64,000 bases of DNA from Microbacterium lacus (GCF_039531105.1 NZ_BAAAPK010000001.1:1302001-1366000); one strand, 5' to 3'; positions 26,607 through 37,745 are shown, numbered from the stretch's first letter. Translations and numbers: made by a program. The notes: a model not told the origin generated them from the sequence alone.

Positions 26607-28043
26607 TTGTCCGCCTCCACCACGCTCGCCCCGGAGTGGCTCCTGCCGCCCGCTGACGCGAACGCGCTCGCCGAGTCGGTGTGGCCGGCATCCGCACAAC
26701 GTGACGAGCACGGCGTGCTGTCGATCGCGGGTGTGCCCGTTTCGCAGCTGCAGCGCGACTTCGGCACCCCGCTGTACATCGTGGACGAGGGCGAGGTCCG
26801 TGCGAACGCCCGCCGGACTCTGGCGGCGTTCCGGGCGGCAGCCGAGCCGCACGGCGTGCAGGCGCGCGTGTACTACGCAGGCAAGGCCTTCCTGTGCGCC
26901 GAGGTCGTCCGCTGGGTCACCGAGGAAGGCCTGGCCGTCGACGTCTGCACCGGCGGTGAGCTGGCGGTCGCTCTCGCGGCGGGGGCGGATCCGGCCCGTC
27001 TCGGCTTCCACGGAAACAACAAGAGCGTGGACGAGATCGAGAATGCGGTCGGGGTCGGCATCGGCTCGATCGTGATCGACAGCTGGGCGGAGCTGGATCG
27101 CCTGACCGGCATCGTGCAGCGCGGGACGGCGACGCAGGCCGTGCTGGTCCGCGTCAACAGCGGCGTCCACGCCGAGACCCACGATTTCCTCGCGACGGCG
27201 CACGAGGATCAGAAGTTCGGCTTCACCCTCGACGAGGCGCCGGGGGTCGTCGCCCGCATCCGCGCCACGGCCGGACTCGACTTCGTCGGCCTGCACTGCC
27301 ACATCGGTTCGCAGATCTTCGGCACGAGCGGTTTCGAGGAGTCCGCGGCGCGCATCGTCGCCCTCCACGCGCAGCTCAGCGCCGGGGGAGAGATCCCGGT
27401 GCTCAACCTCGGCGGCGGCTTCGGCATCGCCTACACCTCGGTGGATGACCCGACGCCGATCGAATCCCTCGCGTCCGGAATCGTCGACGCCGTCGCGCGC
27501 GAATGCGCCCGGCACGGGATCCCGATGCCGAACCTCGCGTTCGAGCCGGGCCGGGCGATCGTCGGTCGCGCGGGCGTGACGCTGTACGAGGTGGGCACGA
27601 CCAAGGCGGTCGACGTCGACGGCGGCGCACAACGGCTCTACGTGAGCGTGGACGGCGGAATGAGCGACAACGCCCGCCCGGCTCTGTACGGCGCGGATTT
27701 CTCGGCGCGCATCGCCTCCCGGCGCAGCGACGACGAGCCCGTCCTCGTCCGCGTCGTGGGGAAGCACTGCGAGTCCGGTGACATCGTCGTCGATGCGGAG
27801 TACCTCCCTGGTGACATCACCCCGGGCGATCTGCTCGCCGTGCCCGCGACCGGCGCCTACTGCTTCTCGCTCGCGAGCACATACAACTACGTGCCGCGAC
27901 CGCCGGTGATCGCGGTGCGCGACGGCGCGGCGCGCACGATCGTGCGCGGCATCACCGTGCGTGATCTGCTGTCCTTCGACGCGGGATTGGATGCCGCTCC
28001 CGCGCAGCCCGGATCAGACCAGACGAATGAGGGAGCCGGATGA
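26607..28043 (+). CDS. lysA: Diaminopimelate decarboxylase
   Basis: 478 aa from the chosen TTG. The last step of lysine biosynthesis, PLP-dependent decarboxylation of meso-diaminopimelate. Fold type III features: YYAGKAFLC (PLP Lys near residue 92), HCHIGSQIFG near 230, LNLGGGFGIAYT (phosphate-binding Gly loop) and GKHCESGDI. The frame is open back to an ATG at 26523, but that adds a non-conserved arginine/proline stretch. The TTG gives MSASTTLAPEWLLPPADANA, like actinobacterial homologues. Start uncertain. It overlaps hom by ATGA. Confidence 0.93.
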   Translation: MSASTTLAPEWLLPPADANALAESVWPASAQRDEHGVLSIAGVPVSQLQRDFGTPLYIVDEGEVRANARRTLAAFRAAAEPHGVQARVYYAGKAFLCAEVVRWVTEEGLAVDVCTGGELAVALAAGADPARLGFHGNNKSVDEIENAVGVGIGSIVIDSWAELDRLTGIVQRGTATQAVLVRVNSGVHAETHDFLATAHEDQKFGFTLDEAPGVVARIRATAGLDFVGLHCHIGSQIFGTSGFEESAARIVALHAQLSAGGEIPVLNLGGGFGIAYTSVDDPTPIESLASGIVDAVARECARHGIPMPNLAFEPGRAIVGRAGVTLYEVGTTKAVDVDGGAQRLYVSVDGGMSDNARPALYGADFSARIASRRSDDEPVLVRVVGKHCESGDIVVDAEYLPGDITPGDLLAVPATGAYCFSLASTYNYVPRPPVIAVRDGAARTIVRGITVRDLLSFDAGLDAAPAQPGSDQTNEGAG

Positions 28044-29368
28044 TCGACTACCGCCGACTGAGGGTCGCGCTGCTGGGCGCGGGGTCCGTGGGCTCGCAGG
28101 TGGCCGCCCTCCTGCTCAAGCACGGGGACGAGCTGGCCGACCGCGCCGGTGCTGCGCTTGAGCTCATCGGGATCGCCGTCCGCGACCTCGATGCGCCGCG
28201 TGAGACGGACCTGCCCAAGGAGCTGTTCACGACGGACGCGGAGTCGCTCATCGTCGGCGCCGACATCGTGATCGAGCTCATGGGCGGCATCGAGCCCGCC
28301 AAGACCTACCTCTTGCAGGCGATCAACTCCGGGGCGGACGTCGTCACGGCCAATAAGGCCGTGCTCGCCACGCACGGACCCGAGATCTTCGACGCGGCCG
28401 ACCAGGTCGGCGCGCAGGTCTATTACGAAGCGGCCGCGGCCGGTGCGATCCCGATCATCCGACCGTTGCGCGACTCGCTGGCCGGAGACCGCGTGCAGCG
28501 GATCATGGGGATCGTCAACGGCACGACGAACTACATCCTCGACCGGATGGACACCGAAGGCGCCGAGTTCGCCGACGTCCTCGCACAGGCTCAGGCCCTC
28601 GGGTACGCCGAAGCGGACCCCACCGCGGACGTGGAAGGCTACGACGCCGCGCAGAAGGCCGCGATCCTGGCGAGCCTCGCCTTCCACACCACGGTGCCGC
28701 TCGAGGCGGTGCACCGCGAAGGCATCACCACGATCGACAAGACCGCGATCGAGGCCGCGCGTCACGCCGGCTACGTCATCAAGCTCCTCGCGGTGTGCGA
28801 GCGGCTGGAGAACGAGACCCAGGCGTCGGCCAGCGGTGAGGCGATCTCGGTGCGCGTGTACCCGGCGCTCATCCACCGCGACCATCCTCTCGCGAGCGTG
28901 CACGGCGCGAACAACGCCGTGTTCGTCGAGGCGGAGGCCGCCGGGAACCTGATGTTCTACGGTGCCGGCGCCGGCGGCGTCCAGACCGCGTCGGCCGTCC
29001 TCGGCGACGTCGTCTCGGCCGCACGTCGCCACATCGCCGGCGGCGTCGGCGTGGGGGAGTCCACCCGCGCGAACCTGCCGATCGTCGAGATCGGACGCGT
29101 CACGACGCGCTACCACATCACCCTCGAGGTCGACGATCAGCCCGGTGTCCTCGCGACGGTCGCCGGCATCCTCAGCGAGGGACGCGTGTCCATCGCGACG
29201 GTCGAGCAGACCGTGATCGATCATCCCGAATCGGGCGTGCCGGTCGCGCGCCTGGTCATCGGAACCCACAGAGCCCGTGAGCAGGATCTCAGCGACACCG
29301 TGGATCGACTCGCCGCCAGCGGCGTCGTCGAGCGGGTCGTGTCCGTCCTGCGCGTAGAAGGAGATTGA
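28040..29368 (+). CDS. hom: Homoserine dehydrogenase
   Basis: 442 aa. Reduces aspartate-semialdehyde to homoserine for threonine, methionine and possibly wall homoserine. N-terminal Rossmann fold ([17 protein letters not shown]), catalytic region [12 protein letters not shown] and [14 protein letters not shown] near 155-168, and a C-terminal ACT domain (about 355-440, [19 protein letters not shown]) that usually gives threonine feedback control. It is in an operon with lysA, thrC and thrB. Four-base overlap with lysA. Confidence 0.96.
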   Translation: MIDYRRLRVALLGAGSVGSQVAALLLKHGDELADRAGAALELIGIAVRDLDAPRETDLPKELFTTDAESLIVGADIVIELMGGIEPAKTYLLQAINSGADVVTANKAVLATHGPEIFDAADQVGAQVYYEAAAAGAIPIIRPLRDSLAGDRVQRIMGIVNGTTNYILDRMDTEGAEFADVLAQAQALGYAEADPTADVEGYDAAQKAAILASLAFHTTVPLEAVHREGITTIDKTAIEAARHAGYVIKLLAVCERLENETQASASGEAISVRVYPALIHRDHPLASVHGANNAVFVEAEAAGNLMFYGAGAGGVQTASAVLGDVVSAARRHIAGGVGVGESTRANLPIVEIGRVTTRYHITLEVDDQPGVLATVAGILSEGRVSIATVEQTVIDHPESGVPVARLVIGTHRAREQDLSDTVDRLAASGVVERVVSVLRVEGD

Positions 29369-29370
29369 CC

Positions 29371-30474
29371 ATGGCCCATGTCTGGCGCGGAGTCCTGCGC
29401 GAATACGCCGACCGGCTCGGTGTGACCGACGCCTCCACCGTCATCACGCTCGGCGAGGGCGGCACGCCGCTGCTGCCCGCACCCGCGCTGTCCCACCGCA
29501 CCGGGACGGACGTCTGGGTCAAGTTCGAGGGCATGAACCCGACCGGATCATTCAAGGACCGCGGCATGACCGTCGCCGTCTCGCGCGCGATCGAGCACGG
29601 CGCGAAGGCCGTCATCTGCGCCTCGACCGGCAACACGTCGGCATCCGCCGCCGCGTACGCCGCCCACGCGGGCATCACCGCGGCCGTCCTGGTGCCGGAG
29701 GGCAAGATCGCGATGGGCAAGCTCAGCCAGGCCGTCGCGCACAACGGCCAGCTCATCCAGATCCGCGGGAACTTCGACGACTGCCTCGAGATCGCGCGCG
29801 AGCTGGCCGATCACTACCCCGTCCACCTGGTGAACTCGGTCAACCCCGACCGCATCGACGGTCAGAAGACCGCCGCCTACGAGGTCGTCGAGCAGCTCGG
29901 CGACGCCCCCGACTTCCACTTCATCCCGGTGGGCAATGCCGGCAACTACACCGCGTACACGCGCGGCTACCGCGAAGAGGCGGAGGCCGGCGTCTCCACC
30001 CGCGTTCCGCGCATGTTCGGGTTCCAGGCCGAGGGCAGCGCGCCGCTCGTCCGCGGCGAGATCGTCCGCAACCCCGAGACGGTCGCTAGCGCGATCCGGA
30101 TCGGCAACCCCGCTTCGTGGGACCTCGCGCTGCAGGCGCGCGACGCGACCGACGGGTACTTCGGCGCGATCGACGACGAGCGGATCCTCGCCGCCCAGAA
30201 GCTCCTCTCCGGCGAGGTGGGGATCTTCGTCGAGCCGGCATCGGCGATCAGCGTCGCGGGTCTGCTCGACCGGGTCGAGGCCGGTGTCGTGCCGCAGGGC
30301 GCGCGCGTGGTGCTGACGGTCACGGGCCACGGCCTGAAGGACCCGCAGTGGGCCCTCCGCAACGCGGACGGCACGCAGGTCGAGCCCACCGTCGTCGACG
30401 CGACCACCTCCGATGTCGCCTCCGTCCTGGGCCTGCGTCCGAGCGAGCCCGTCCCGACGGGGACGAACGCGTGA
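29371..30474 (+). CDS. thrC: Threonine synthase
   Basis: 367 aa. PLP-dependent conversion of O-phosphohomoserine to threonine. Motifs: [28 protein letters not shown] (PLP Lys), [17 protein letters not shown]. The ATG at 29371 has AAGGAG eight bases upstream; a TTG at 29365 is in frame but less likely. It is preceded directly by hom and overlaps thrB by GTGA (30471-30474). Confidence 0.95.
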   Translation: MAHVWRGVLREYADRLGVTDASTVITLGEGGTPLLPAPALSHRTGTDVWVKFEGMNPTGSFKDRGMTVAVSRAIEHGAKAVICASTGNTSASAAAYAAHAGITAAVLVPEGKIAMGKLSQAVAHNGQLIQIRGNFDDCLEIARELADHYPVHLVNSVNPDRIDGQKTAAYEVVEQLGDAPDFHFIPVGNAGNYTAYTRGYREEAEAGVSTRVPRMFGFQAEGSAPLVRGEIVRNPETVASAIRIGNPASWDLALQARDATDGYFGAIDDERILAAQKLLSGEVGIFVEPASAISVAGLLDRVEAGVVPQGARVVLTVTGHGLKDPQWALRNADGTQVEPTVVDATTSDVASVLGLRPSEPVPTGTNA

Positions 30475-31433
30475 CCGCATCCGCCTCGCGTCAGGCGGAA
30501 GTGCCTGTCGAGGGGCGCACCGTCGCGGTGCGGGTTCCGGCGACCAGCGCGAATCTCGGTCCGGGTTTCGACACCTTGGGACTCGCGCTGAGCATCTACG
30601 ACGAACTGATCGTGACCACGCTCCCCGAGGGTGAGCTCGAGGTGCTCGTCGAGGGGCAGGGCGCCGACGACGTGCCGCGCGATGCGTCGCATCTCGTGGT
30701 GCGGACGATCGCGTACGCGTTCGATGCGGTCGGGCGGCGGATGCCGGGCCTGCGGCTGCAGGCACGCAACGTCATCCCGCACGGGCGGGGGCTCGGCTCC
30801 TCGGGGGCCGCTGTCGTCTCCGGGCTGCTCGCGGCCAAGGGCCTTCTCGCGGGGGATGTCGAACTCGGTCCGGATGCGCTGCTGCGCATGGCGACCGAGC
30901 TCGAGGGGCACCCGGACAACGTCGCACCGGCCCTTTTCGGCGGGCTCACGATCGCCTGGGTGGACGAGTCCGGCCCGCAGCACAAGAAGCTCCTGGTGCA
31001 CCGCGGGGTCTCCCCGTTGGTGTTCGTCCCCGAGCACACGATGTCCACGAGTGTGGCGCGCAGTCTCCAGCCGCTGCAGGTGCCCCGCGAGGACGCCGTG
31101 TTCAACGTGTCGCGCTCCGCACTGCTCATCGCCGCGCTGACGCAGAGTCCCGAGCTCATGCTCGCGGCCACCGAGGACAAGCTGCACCAGAACTACCGTG
31201 CGCAGGCCATGCCCGAGACCGACCGGCTCGTGCGGATGCTGCGCGCCGCAGGCTTCGCCGCCGTCGTCTCCGGCGCGGGACCGAGCGTGCTCGTGCTCGC
31301 CGACGGACCCGGACAGCGGCTGGAGGCGGCAGCCGCTGCGGCCGCCGCCACGGGCTCGTCATGGGACGCCCAATTACTGGCCGTCGACTTCAAGGGTGGT
31401 ACAGTGAGGGACATAACGGAGGGTTCCACGTAG
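30471..31433 (+). CDS. thrB: Homoserine kinase
   Basis: 320 aa, GHMP kinase family. Phosphorylates homoserine for ThrC. Motif 1 ([20 protein letters not shown]), motif 2 [21 protein letters not shown] (ATP loop, about residues 100-125) and motif 3 [14 protein letters not shown] near 265. The GTG start overlaps the thrC stop. The stop codon lies inside the 14-bp palindrome CACGTAGCTACGTG. Confidence 0.95.
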   Translation: MTASASRQAEVPVEGRTVAVRVPATSANLGPGFDTLGLALSIYDELIVTTLPEGELEVLVEGQGADDVPRDASHLVVRTIAYAFDAVGRRMPGLRLQARNVIPHGRGLGSSGAAVVSGLLAAKGLLAGDVELGPDALLRMATELEGHPDNVAPALFGGLTIAWVDESGPQHKKLLVHRGVSPLVFVPEHTMSTSVARSLQPLQVPREDAVFNVSRSALLIAALTQSPELMLAATEDKLHQNYRAQAMPETDRLVRMLRAAGFAAVVSGAGPSVLVLADGPGQRLEAAAAAAAATGSSWDAQLLAVDFKGGTVRDITEGST

Positions 31434-31440
31434 CTACGTG
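31427..31440. repeat. Perfect 14-bp palindrome at the thrB stop
   Basis: CACGTAGCTACGTG reads identically on both strands and contains the thrB TAG. It lies 152 bases before the rho start, in the rho leader. It may be a regulator site or coincidence; too short a loop for a hairpin terminator. Confidence 0.5.
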
Positions 31441-31591
31441 AATCTGGCCTCCATTCGCAATCTGCGAACCCCTGCACGACCCCCTGCCTTCACCATTCAT
31501 CCAGTCTGCTGAAGTGCGGCGCGGGTGCACGGCCGTTGTGGCGGACGTTTCGCGCAGTCACAATCATCCACACGTTTACGAGGGAGAACTC

Positions 31592-33664
31592 GTGGAGTCC
31601 ATCTCCGAGATCCAGAACAACGACGCCCCCGAGCAGGAGCGCACCGACGCGCCCGAAGGCGCCGACACCACCACCGAGGACGCGGCCGCGCAGACCCCGG
31701 CCGTGACCGAGGACGACGCACCCGCGGCGGATGCCGTCGCCGACGCGTCCGCTCCGGCCGAGGAGCCTGCCGCGCCCGCTCCGGCTGAGGAGCCCGCCAC
31801 CGCTGACGACTCCGCGCCCGCGGACGCTCAGGCTGCGGAGGCCGCCCCGGCCGAGGAGCCCGCCGCAGCTGAGGAGTCCGCGCCCGCCGATGCTCCGGCC
31901 GACTCGCCGGTGGACGCCACGCCCGCCGCCGATGAGGCGCCGGTCGAGCCCGCGCCGGTCAAGGCGCCGCGCAAGCGCGCCCCGCGCCGCGCCAAGAGCG
32001 CCGACGTCGCCGCCCAGCCCGCGCCGGACGCAGCCGCCACGACCGAGGAACCGGCATCCGACGCCTCCTCCGCGGAGGCGGCCACCGACACCTCGAACAC
32101 CGCCGACGCCGCGGATTCGACCGACGCCGGTGACACCGCGAATGCCGAGGCTGCGGCATCCGACGCCTCTGCGACGAAGGATTCCGACGCCGCCGCCGAT
32201 GCGCCCGCCGCCGACGGCGAGAACCGGGAGAACAGCGACAGTGGCGAGAACGGCGAGGAGACCCCGTCTCGCGGTCGCAGCCGCAGCCGCAACCGCAACC
32301 GCAACCGCAACGCGCAGGATCGGCAGAACGGCCAGAACCAGGGCGGCCAGAACGCGCAGAACGCGCAGGCACCCGCCCCGGCGGCGGACGCCGACGACGA
32401 CGCAGGGCAGAACGGCCGGGGCCGCCAGCGCAACAAGCGCCGCGGACAGGGCGCCGGTGACGAGTTCGACACCGAGATCGGCGAGGACGACGTCCTCATC
32501 CCGATCGCCGGCATCCTCGACGTGCTCGACAACTACGCGTTCGTCCGCACCACCGGCTACCTGCCGGGCACGAGCGACGTCTACGTCTCGCTCGGACAGG
32601 TCAAGAAGTACAACCTCCGCAAGGGAGACGCGGTCGTCGGCGCGATCAAGCAGCCGCGCGAGGGCGAGCAGTCGGGCCGTCAGAAGTACAACGCGCTCGT
32701 CAAGGTCGATTCCGTCAACGGTCTCTCCGTGGACGACGCCGCGGAGCGTGTCGAGTTCGGCAAGCTCACGCCGCTGTACCCGCAGGAGCGCCTGCGCCTG
32801 GAGACCGCGCCCGAGAAGCTCACGCAGCGCATCATCGACCTGGTCGCCCCGATCGGCAAGGGACAGCGCGGCCTGATCGTCGCGCCGCCCAAGGCCGGCA
32901 AGACGATCGTGCTGCAGCAGATCGCGAACGCGATCGCGACGAACAATCCCGAGGTCCACCTCATGGTCGTCCTGGTCGACGAGCGTCCCGAAGAGGTGAC
33001 GGACATGCAGCGAACGGTCAAGGGCGAGGTCATCGCCTCGACCTTCGACCGCCCGGCCGAAGACCACACGACCGTCGCAGAGCTCGCGATCGAGCGCGCG
33101 AAGCGCCTCGTCGAGCTCGGTCGCGATGTGGTCGTCCTCCTCGACTCGATCACGCGCCTGGGCCGGGCCTACAACATCTCGGCGCCGACGTCCGGACGCG
33201 TGCTGTCCGGCGGTGTGGACGCCTCGGCGCTGTACCCGCCGAAGCGCTTCTTCGGCGCTGCGCGCAACATCGAGAACGGCGGATCGCTCACGATCCTCGC
33301 CACGGCCCTCGTGGAGACCGGGTCGAAGATGGACGACGTGATCTTCGAGGAGTTCAAGGGCACCGGCAACAGCGAACTGCGCCTCTCGCGCCAGCTGGCC
33401 GACAAGCGCATCTTCCCGGCGGTCGACGTCAACGCGTCCTCCACGCGCCGCGAAGAGATGCTGCTCTCGCCCGACGAGGTCAAGATCACCTGGAAGCTGC
33501 GTCGTGCGCTCGCGGGCCTGGACCCGCAGCAGGCTCTCGAGGTCGTCCTCGGCAAGCTCAAGGAAACCCAGTCCAACGTCGAGTTCCTGGTGCAGATGCA
33601 GAAGTCGATCCCGACGCCGACCGGCGGCGGCCACAGCCACGGGCACGAGAACAGCATCCGCTGA
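31592..33664 (+). CDS. rho: Transcription termination factor Rho with large N-terminal insertion
   Basis: 690 aa; E. coli Rho is 419. The ring-shaped RNA helicase that ends Rho-dependent transcription. Conserved core from about residue 305: the RNA-binding domain (GILDVLDNYAFVRT, YLPGTSDVYVS), Walker A IVAPPKAGKT near 430 and VVVLLDSITRLGRAYN. The N-terminal ~300 residues are Ala/Asp/Glu/Pro-rich, then a basic RSRSRNRNRNRN segment and Gln/Asn-rich stretch, as in other actinobacterial Rho with insertions that bind RNA. The GTG start at 31592 has GAGGGAG upstream. Confidence 0.95.
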   Translation: MESISEIQNNDAPEQERTDAPEGADTTTEDAAAQTPAVTEDDAPAADAVADASAPAEEPAAPAPAEEPATADDSAPADAQAAEAAPAEEPAAAEESAPADAPADSPVDATPAADEAPVEPAPVKAPRKRAPRRAKSADVAAQPAPDAAATTEEPASDASSAEAATDTSNTADAADSTDAGDTANAEAAASDASATKDSDAAADAPAADGENRENSDSGENGEETPSRGRSRSRNRNRNRNAQDRQNGQNQGGQNAQNAQAPAPAADADDDAGQNGRGRQRNKRRGQGAGDEFDTEIGEDDVLIPIAGILDVLDNYAFVRTTGYLPGTSDVYVSLGQVKKYNLRKGDAVVGAIKQPREGEQSGRQKYNALVKVDSVNGLSVDDAAERVEFGKLTPLYPQERLRLETAPEKLTQRIIDLVAPIGKGQRGLIVAPPKAGKTIVLQQIANAIATNNPEVHLMVVLVDERPEEVTDMQRTVKGEVIASTFDRPAEDHTTVAELAIERAKRLVELGRDVVVLLDSITRLGRAYNISAPTSGRVLSGGVDASALYPPKRFFGAARNIENGGSLTILATALVETGSKMDDVIFEEFKGTGNSELRLSRQLADKRIFPAVDVNASSTRREEMLLSPDEVKITWKLRRALAGLDPQQALEVVLGKLKETQSNVEFLVQMQKSIPTPTGGGHSHGHENSIR

Positions 33665-33684
33665 TCTAGCCGTTCGGAGCATTC

Positions 33685-34764
33685 ATGTTCGAATCGGTGA
33701 AGACCCTCATCGAGGAGCACAAGGCCGTTCAGGAGGAGCTCTCCGATCCGGCCGTGCACGCCGATGCGGCGCGCGCGAAGCGCGTCAACCGGCGCTACGC
33801 CGAGCTGTCGCGCATCGTGGCCGCCTACGACACATGGATGGCGGCATCCGATGATCTGGATGCCGCACGCGAACTCGCCCGTGAGGATGCGGCGTTCGCT
33901 GAGGAGGTCCCCGCGCTGGAGGCGCGGCTCGCCGAGACGCAGGAGAAGCTGCGGCGCCTGCTGATCCCGCGGGATCCCGACGACGCGCGCGACGTGATCA
34001 TGGAGATCAAGGGCGGTGAAGGCGGCGCCGAGAGCGCCCTCTTCGCGGCCGATCTGCTGCGCATGTACCTGCAGTACGCCGCATCGCGCGGATGGAAGAC
34101 CGAGCTGCTCGAGCGCAACGAATCCGACCTCGGCGGATACAAGGACGTCCAGGTCGCGATCAAGGGGTCATCGACCGATCCGGCGCAGGGCGTGTGGGCG
34201 TCGCTGAAGTACGAAGGCGGCGTGCACCGCGTGCAGCGCGTCCCGGCGACGGAGTCCCAGGGGCGCATCCACACCTCCACGACCGGCGTCCTGGTCTTCC
34301 CCGAGGTGGATGAGCCGGACGAGGTCGAGATCAACCCGAACGACCTGAAGATCGACGTGTTCCGCTCGTCCGGTCCGGGCGGCCAGTCGGTGAACACGAC
34401 CGACTCGGCCGTGCGCATCACGCACCTGCCGACCGGCATCGTGGTGTCGATGCAGAACGAGAAATCGCAGCTGCAGAACCGGGAGGCGGGAATGCGTGTG
34501 CTCCGCGCCCGTATCCTCGCGAAGCAGCAGGAGGAGATCGACGCCGCGGCATCGGATGCCCGCAAGTCGCAGATCCGCGGCATGGACCGCTCCGAACGCA
34601 TCCGGACGTACAACTTCCCCGAGAACCGCATCGCCGATCACCGCACCGGCTACAAGGCGTACAACCTCGATCAGGTGATGGACGGCGCGCTGCAGCCGAT
34701 CATCGACTCGTGCATCGCGGCCGACGAGGAGGAGCGCCTCGCTTCCCTCGGCGCCGATTCCTGA
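33685..34764 (+). CDS. prfA: Peptide chain release factor 1
   Basis: 359 aa. Reads UAG/UAA stop codons and triggers peptide release. The GGQ motif is in [18 protein letters not shown] (about residue 231-233). Its modifying enzyme PrmC is encoded 3 kb downstream. It follows rho by 20 bases, an order common in actinobacteria. Full length with C-terminal EEERL. Confidence 0.96.
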   Translation: MFESVKTLIEEHKAVQEELSDPAVHADAARAKRVNRRYAELSRIVAAYDTWMAASDDLDAARELAREDAAFAEEVPALEARLAETQEKLRRLLIPRDPDDARDVIMEIKGGEGGAESALFAADLLRMYLQYAASRGWKTELLERNESDLGGYKDVQVAIKGSSTDPAQGVWASLKYEGGVHRVQRVPATESQGRIHTSTTGVLVFPEVDEPDEVEINPNDLKIDVFRSSGPGGQSVNTTDSAVRITHLPTGIVVSMQNEKSQLQNREAGMRVLRARILAKQQEEIDAAASDARKSQIRGMDRSERIRTYNFPENRIADHRTGYKAYNLDQVMDGALQPIIDSCIAADEEERLASLGADS

Positions 34765-34842
34765 TCCGGCATCCGCTCCCGCTCATCTCGACGCGGTGCC
34801 CGCGCGGGCGCGTGCGGCGAGGTGGGGCGGATGCCGGGCCGA

Positions 34843-34848
34843 TAGGCT
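34843..34848 (+). promoter_or_regulatory. -10 hexamer TAGGCT, leaderless-type promoter
   Basis: TAGGCT ends six bases before the GTG of the holin-family-like membrane protein. No ribosome-binding site lies between. Confidence 0.5.
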
Positions 34849-34854
34849 CCGAGG

Positions 34855-35256
34855 GTGATCACGTTCCTCATCCGCGCCGCGATCTTCGTGTTCTCGGCGG
34901 CCCTCGGCCTGATCGTCGCCGATCTGATTCTGCCCGGCTTCCACATCGACTGGTCGGACTGGTGGGGATTCGTCCTGGCCGTGCTGATCTTCGCCGTGAT
35001 CCAGAGCGTGCTCGCCCCGTGGGTGTTCAAGATCACGCGCCGCCATGCCCCGGCGCTGCTCGGCGGCATCGGCATCATCTCGACGTTCGTCGCGATCCTC
35101 GTCGTCGTGCTGATCCCGAACGCCGGGATCGGCATCTCCGACCCGCTCGCGTGGGTCTTGGCGCCCGTGATCGTCTGGATCATCACGGCGCTCGCGACGT
35201 GGCTGCTGCCGCTCGTGTTCCTGAAGAAGCAGGTCGCGCAGCGCCGGGCGGACTGA
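34855..35256 (+). CDS. Phage-holin-family-like (PF04020) membrane protein
   Basis: 133 aa with four hydrophobic segments (FLIRAAIFVFSAALGLIVADL, then FVLAVLIFAVIQSVL, ALLGGIGIISTFVAILVVVL and a fourth near 98-120) and no soluble domain. The pattern resembles the small PF04020 group named after phage holins, widespread as chromosomal genes of unknown role in bacteria. Not evidence of a prophage. GTG start with leaderless-type spacing. Confidence 0.7.
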   Translation: MITFLIRAAIFVFSAALGLIVADLILPGFHIDWSDWWGFVLAVLIFAVIQSVLAPWVFKITRRHAPALLGGIGIISTFVAILVVVLIPNAGIGISDPLAWVLAPVIVWIITALATWLLPLVFLKKQVAQRRAD

Positions 35257-35262
35257 TCCGGC

Positions 35263-35832
35263 TCAGATGCTGTACTCGGGCACCGTCAGGATCGCCCGGG
35301 TGTCCAGGCCCTCGCGCTTGACGCGCGGCTTCGCGGGAACACCGACCAGGATGCTGTCCGCGGGTGCATCGCGCGTCACCACGGCGTTCGCGCCGATCAC
35401 CGAGCCCGCCCCGATCGTGATGGGTCCGAGCACTTTCGCGCCCGCCCCGACGGCCACGCCGTCGCCGATCGTGGGGTGCCGCTTGCCGCCCTCGCGCTGA
35501 CGGCCGCCGAGGGTGACCCCGTGGTAGAGCATGACGTCGTCGCCGATCTCGGCGGTCTCGCCGATCACGACGCCCATGCCGTGGTCGATGAAGAAGCGCC
35601 GGCCGATCGTGGCACCGGGGTGGATCTCGATGCCGGTGAGCCAGCGGGTGAGCTGCGAACCCAGCCGCGCCACGAAGCGCAGGCGGCGGACCCAGAGGGC
35701 GTGCCACAGCCGGTACGCCCAGACGGCGTGGAGACCGGGATACAGCAGCGCGATCTCGAGGCTTCCCCGTGCGGCGGGGTCCCGCAGCTTCGCGGCGGCG
35801 AGGTCCTCGCGCACGCGCGCCCACGCGCTCAT
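35263..35832 (-). CDS. cysE: Serine O-acetyltransferase
   Basis: 189 aa, the short (EpsC-type) form. Makes O-acetylserine from serine and acetyl-CoA for CysK. Left-handed beta-helix hexapeptide repeats: [54 protein letters not shown]. His in DHGMG is catalytic in the family. The ATG at 35832 overlaps the upstream cysK stop (35829), so the two form one minus-strand unit. Confidence 0.94.
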   Translation of the reverse strand: MSAWARVREDLAAAKLRDPAARGSLEIALLYPGLHAVWAYRLWHALWVRRLRFVARLGSQLTRWLTGIEIHPGATIGRRFFIDHGMGVVIGETAEIGDDVMLYHGVTLGGRQREGGKRHPTIGDGVAVGAGAKVLGPITIGAGSVIGANAVVTRDAPADSILVGVPAKPRVKREGLDTRAILTVPEYSI

Positions 35833-36782
35833 GCCGTGACCGCCTCGTCCTCGCGGAGGTGCTCGTACAGCGCCGTCGACAGGTAGCGCTCACCGGCATC
35901 CGGCACGATCACGACGATGCGCTTGCCTGCGGCTTCGGGCCGCGCGGCGATCTGCAGGCCCGCCCACACGGCGGCACCGGCCGACATCCCGGCGAGGATG
36001 CCTTCGCGCGTCGCGAGCTCGCGGGCCACCCGGATCGCATCGTCGAACTCGACGTCGAAGATCTCGTCCACGACCGAGCGATCCAGGACCGCGGGGACGA
36101 AGTTCGGCCCGATGCCCTGGATCCGGTGACCGCCGGCGCGGCCCTCCGTGAGCACGGGGGAGTCTTTCGGCTCGACCAGGGCGACGCGCACATCGGGATT
36201 GCGCTGCTTGAGCACGCTGCCGACGCCGGTGATCGTCCCGCCCGTGCCCGAGCCGGCGACGAAGTAATCCACCCGTCCGTCGGTGTCGCGCCAGATCTCC
36301 TCCGCAGTCGTGCGGCGGTGGATCTCGGCGTTCGCGGGACTGTCGAACTGGTGGGCGAGGATCGCCCCAGGCGTCTCGGCCGCGATGCGCTCCGCGGTCG
36401 CGACGGCCTCGGTCATCCCCAGGTGGGGGTTCGTGAGGACGAGCTCGGCGCCGTAAGCCTTGAGCAGGGTTCGGCGTTCCTTCGACATCGACGCGGGCAT
36501 CGTGAGGATCACGCGGTAGCCGCGCGCGGCGCCGGTCAGCGCGAGGGCGATGCCGGTGTTGCCGCTCGTGGACTCCACGATCGTGCCGCCGGGCTGCAGC
36601 TGCCCTGAGGCCTCCGCCGCGTCGATCAGCGCGATGCCGAGACGGCACTTCACGCTCGCACCGGGGTTGTAGAACTCGAGCTTGACCAGGACCTCGGCCG
36701 CGAGGCCCGCGGTGAGCGCGTTGAGCCGGACGAGCGGGGTGTCGCCGAACGCGGACGTGATGTCCGAATGGATGCCGGGCAC
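35829..36782 (-). CDS. cysK: Cysteine synthase A (second copy)
   Basis: 317 aa. PLP-dependent O-acetylserine sulfhydrylase. PLP Lys45 in [11 protein letters not shown], phosphate-binding [14 protein letters not shown] (about residues 70-83) and the [13 protein letters not shown] loop (about 175-187). It is a tandem paralogue of the gene immediately upstream (36807-37745), with the first 20 residues identical ([20 protein letters not shown]). Slightly more divergent than the first copy. It may serve sulfide in different conditions or a different sulfur donor; unknown. Confidence 0.93.
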   Translation of the reverse strand: MPGIHSDITSAFGDTPLVRLNALTAGLAAEVLVKLEFYNPGASVKCRLGIALIDAAEASGQLQPGGTIVESTSGNTGIALALTGAARGYRVILTMPASMSKERRTLLKAYGAELVLTNPHLGMTEAVATAERIAAETPGAILAHQFDSPANAEIHRRTTAEEIWRDTDGRVDYFVAGSGTGGTITGVGSVLKQRNPDVRVALVEPKDSPVLTEGRAGGHRIQGIGPNFVPAVLDRSVVDEIFDVEFDDAIRVARELATREGILAGMSAGAAVWAGLQIAARPEAAGKRIVVIVPDAGERYLSTALYEHLREDEAVTA

Positions 36783-36806
36783 GGGGTGCCTTTCTCGCGG
36801 AAGCGC

Positions 36807-37745
36807 TCAGTCCTCGCGGAGGTGTTCGTACAGCGCCGTGGAGAGGTAGCGCTCCCCGAACGACGGCACGATCACGACGATGTTCTTGCCCTCGGCCTCG
36901 GGGCGCGCGGCGATCTGCAGCGCTGCCCAGATCGCCGCGCCGGAGGAGATGCCGACGAGGATGCCGTCCTTCGTCCCGACGGCGCGGGCGGTGTCGATCG
37001 CGTCGGAGAACTCGACGTCGACGACTTCGTCGATGACGCTCTGATCGAGGATCGCCGGGACGAAGTTGGGGCCGATGCCCTGGATCTTGTGGGGTCCGGG
37101 CGTTCCCTTCGTCAGCAGCGGAGAGTCGGCGGGCTCCACGGCGATCACCTTCGCGCCGGGTACGCGTTCCTTGAGCACCTGACCGACACCCGTGATCGTG
37201 CCGCCCGTCCCGATGCCGGCGACGAAGTAGTCGACCGCGCCGTCGGTGTCCCGGATGATCTCCTCCGCGGTGGTCTTGCGATGGATCGCGGGGTTCGCCT
37301 CGTTCTCGAACTGGCGGGCGAGGACGGCGCCGGGGATCTCGGCGACGAGCTCCTCGGCCTTCGCGACGGCGCCCTTCATGCCTCCGGCGGGATCGGTCAG
37401 CACGAGCTCGGCGCCGTACGCCTTCAGCAGCAGACGACGCTCGACCGACATCGAGGACGGCATCGCCAGGACGACGCGGTAACCGCGCGCGGCGCCCACC
37501 ATCGCGAGGGCGATGCCGGTGTTGCCGCTCGTGGCCTCCACGATCGTGCCGCCGGGCTGAAGCAGGCCGGAGGCCTCGGCGGCATCGACGATCGCGATGC
37601 CGAGGCGGTCCTTCACGCTCGAGGCCGGGTTGTAGAACTCGAGCTTGGCGAGGATGTTGCCGCCCAGACCCTCTGCGACGCGGTTGAGGCGGACGAGCGG
37701 AGTGTCGCCGAAGGCGGAGGTGATGTCGGAGTGGATACCGGGCAT
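36807..37745 (-). CDS. cysK: Cysteine synthase A (first copy)
   Basis: 312 aa. O-acetylserine + sulfide to cysteine. PLP Lys45 in [11 protein letters not shown], the [20 protein letters not shown] loop (about residue 71 onward) and [14 protein letters not shown]. First gene of the minus-strand cysK-cysK-cysE unit. Only 24 bases separate the two copies, and the N- and C-terminal ends are almost identical, so they arose by tandem duplication. Confidence 0.94.
   Translation of the reverse strand: MPGIHSDITSAFGDTPLVRLNRVAEGLGGNILAKLEFYNPASSVKDRLGIAIVDAAEASGLLQPGGTIVEATSGNTGIALAMVGAARGYRVVLAMPSSMSVERRLLLKAYGAELVLTDPAGGMKGAVAKAEELVAEIPGAVLARQFENEANPAIHRKTTAEEIIRDTDGAVDYFVAGIGTGGTITGVGQVLKERVPGAKVIAVEPADSPLLTKGTPGPHKIQGIGPNFVPAILDQSVIDEVVDVEFSDAIDTARAVGTKDGILVGISSGAAIWAALQIAARPEAEGKNIVVIVPSFGERYLSTALYEHLRED

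Noticed and set aside
34855..35256. Prophage signal from the holin-family-like protein
   Set aside because: This small membrane family is a common chromosomal gene, and no phage gene is nearby.
36640..36660. Cys replacing Asp after the PLP lysine in the second cysK (SVKCR)
   Set aside because: E. coli CysK has the same SVKCR sequence, so this is a normal family variant.
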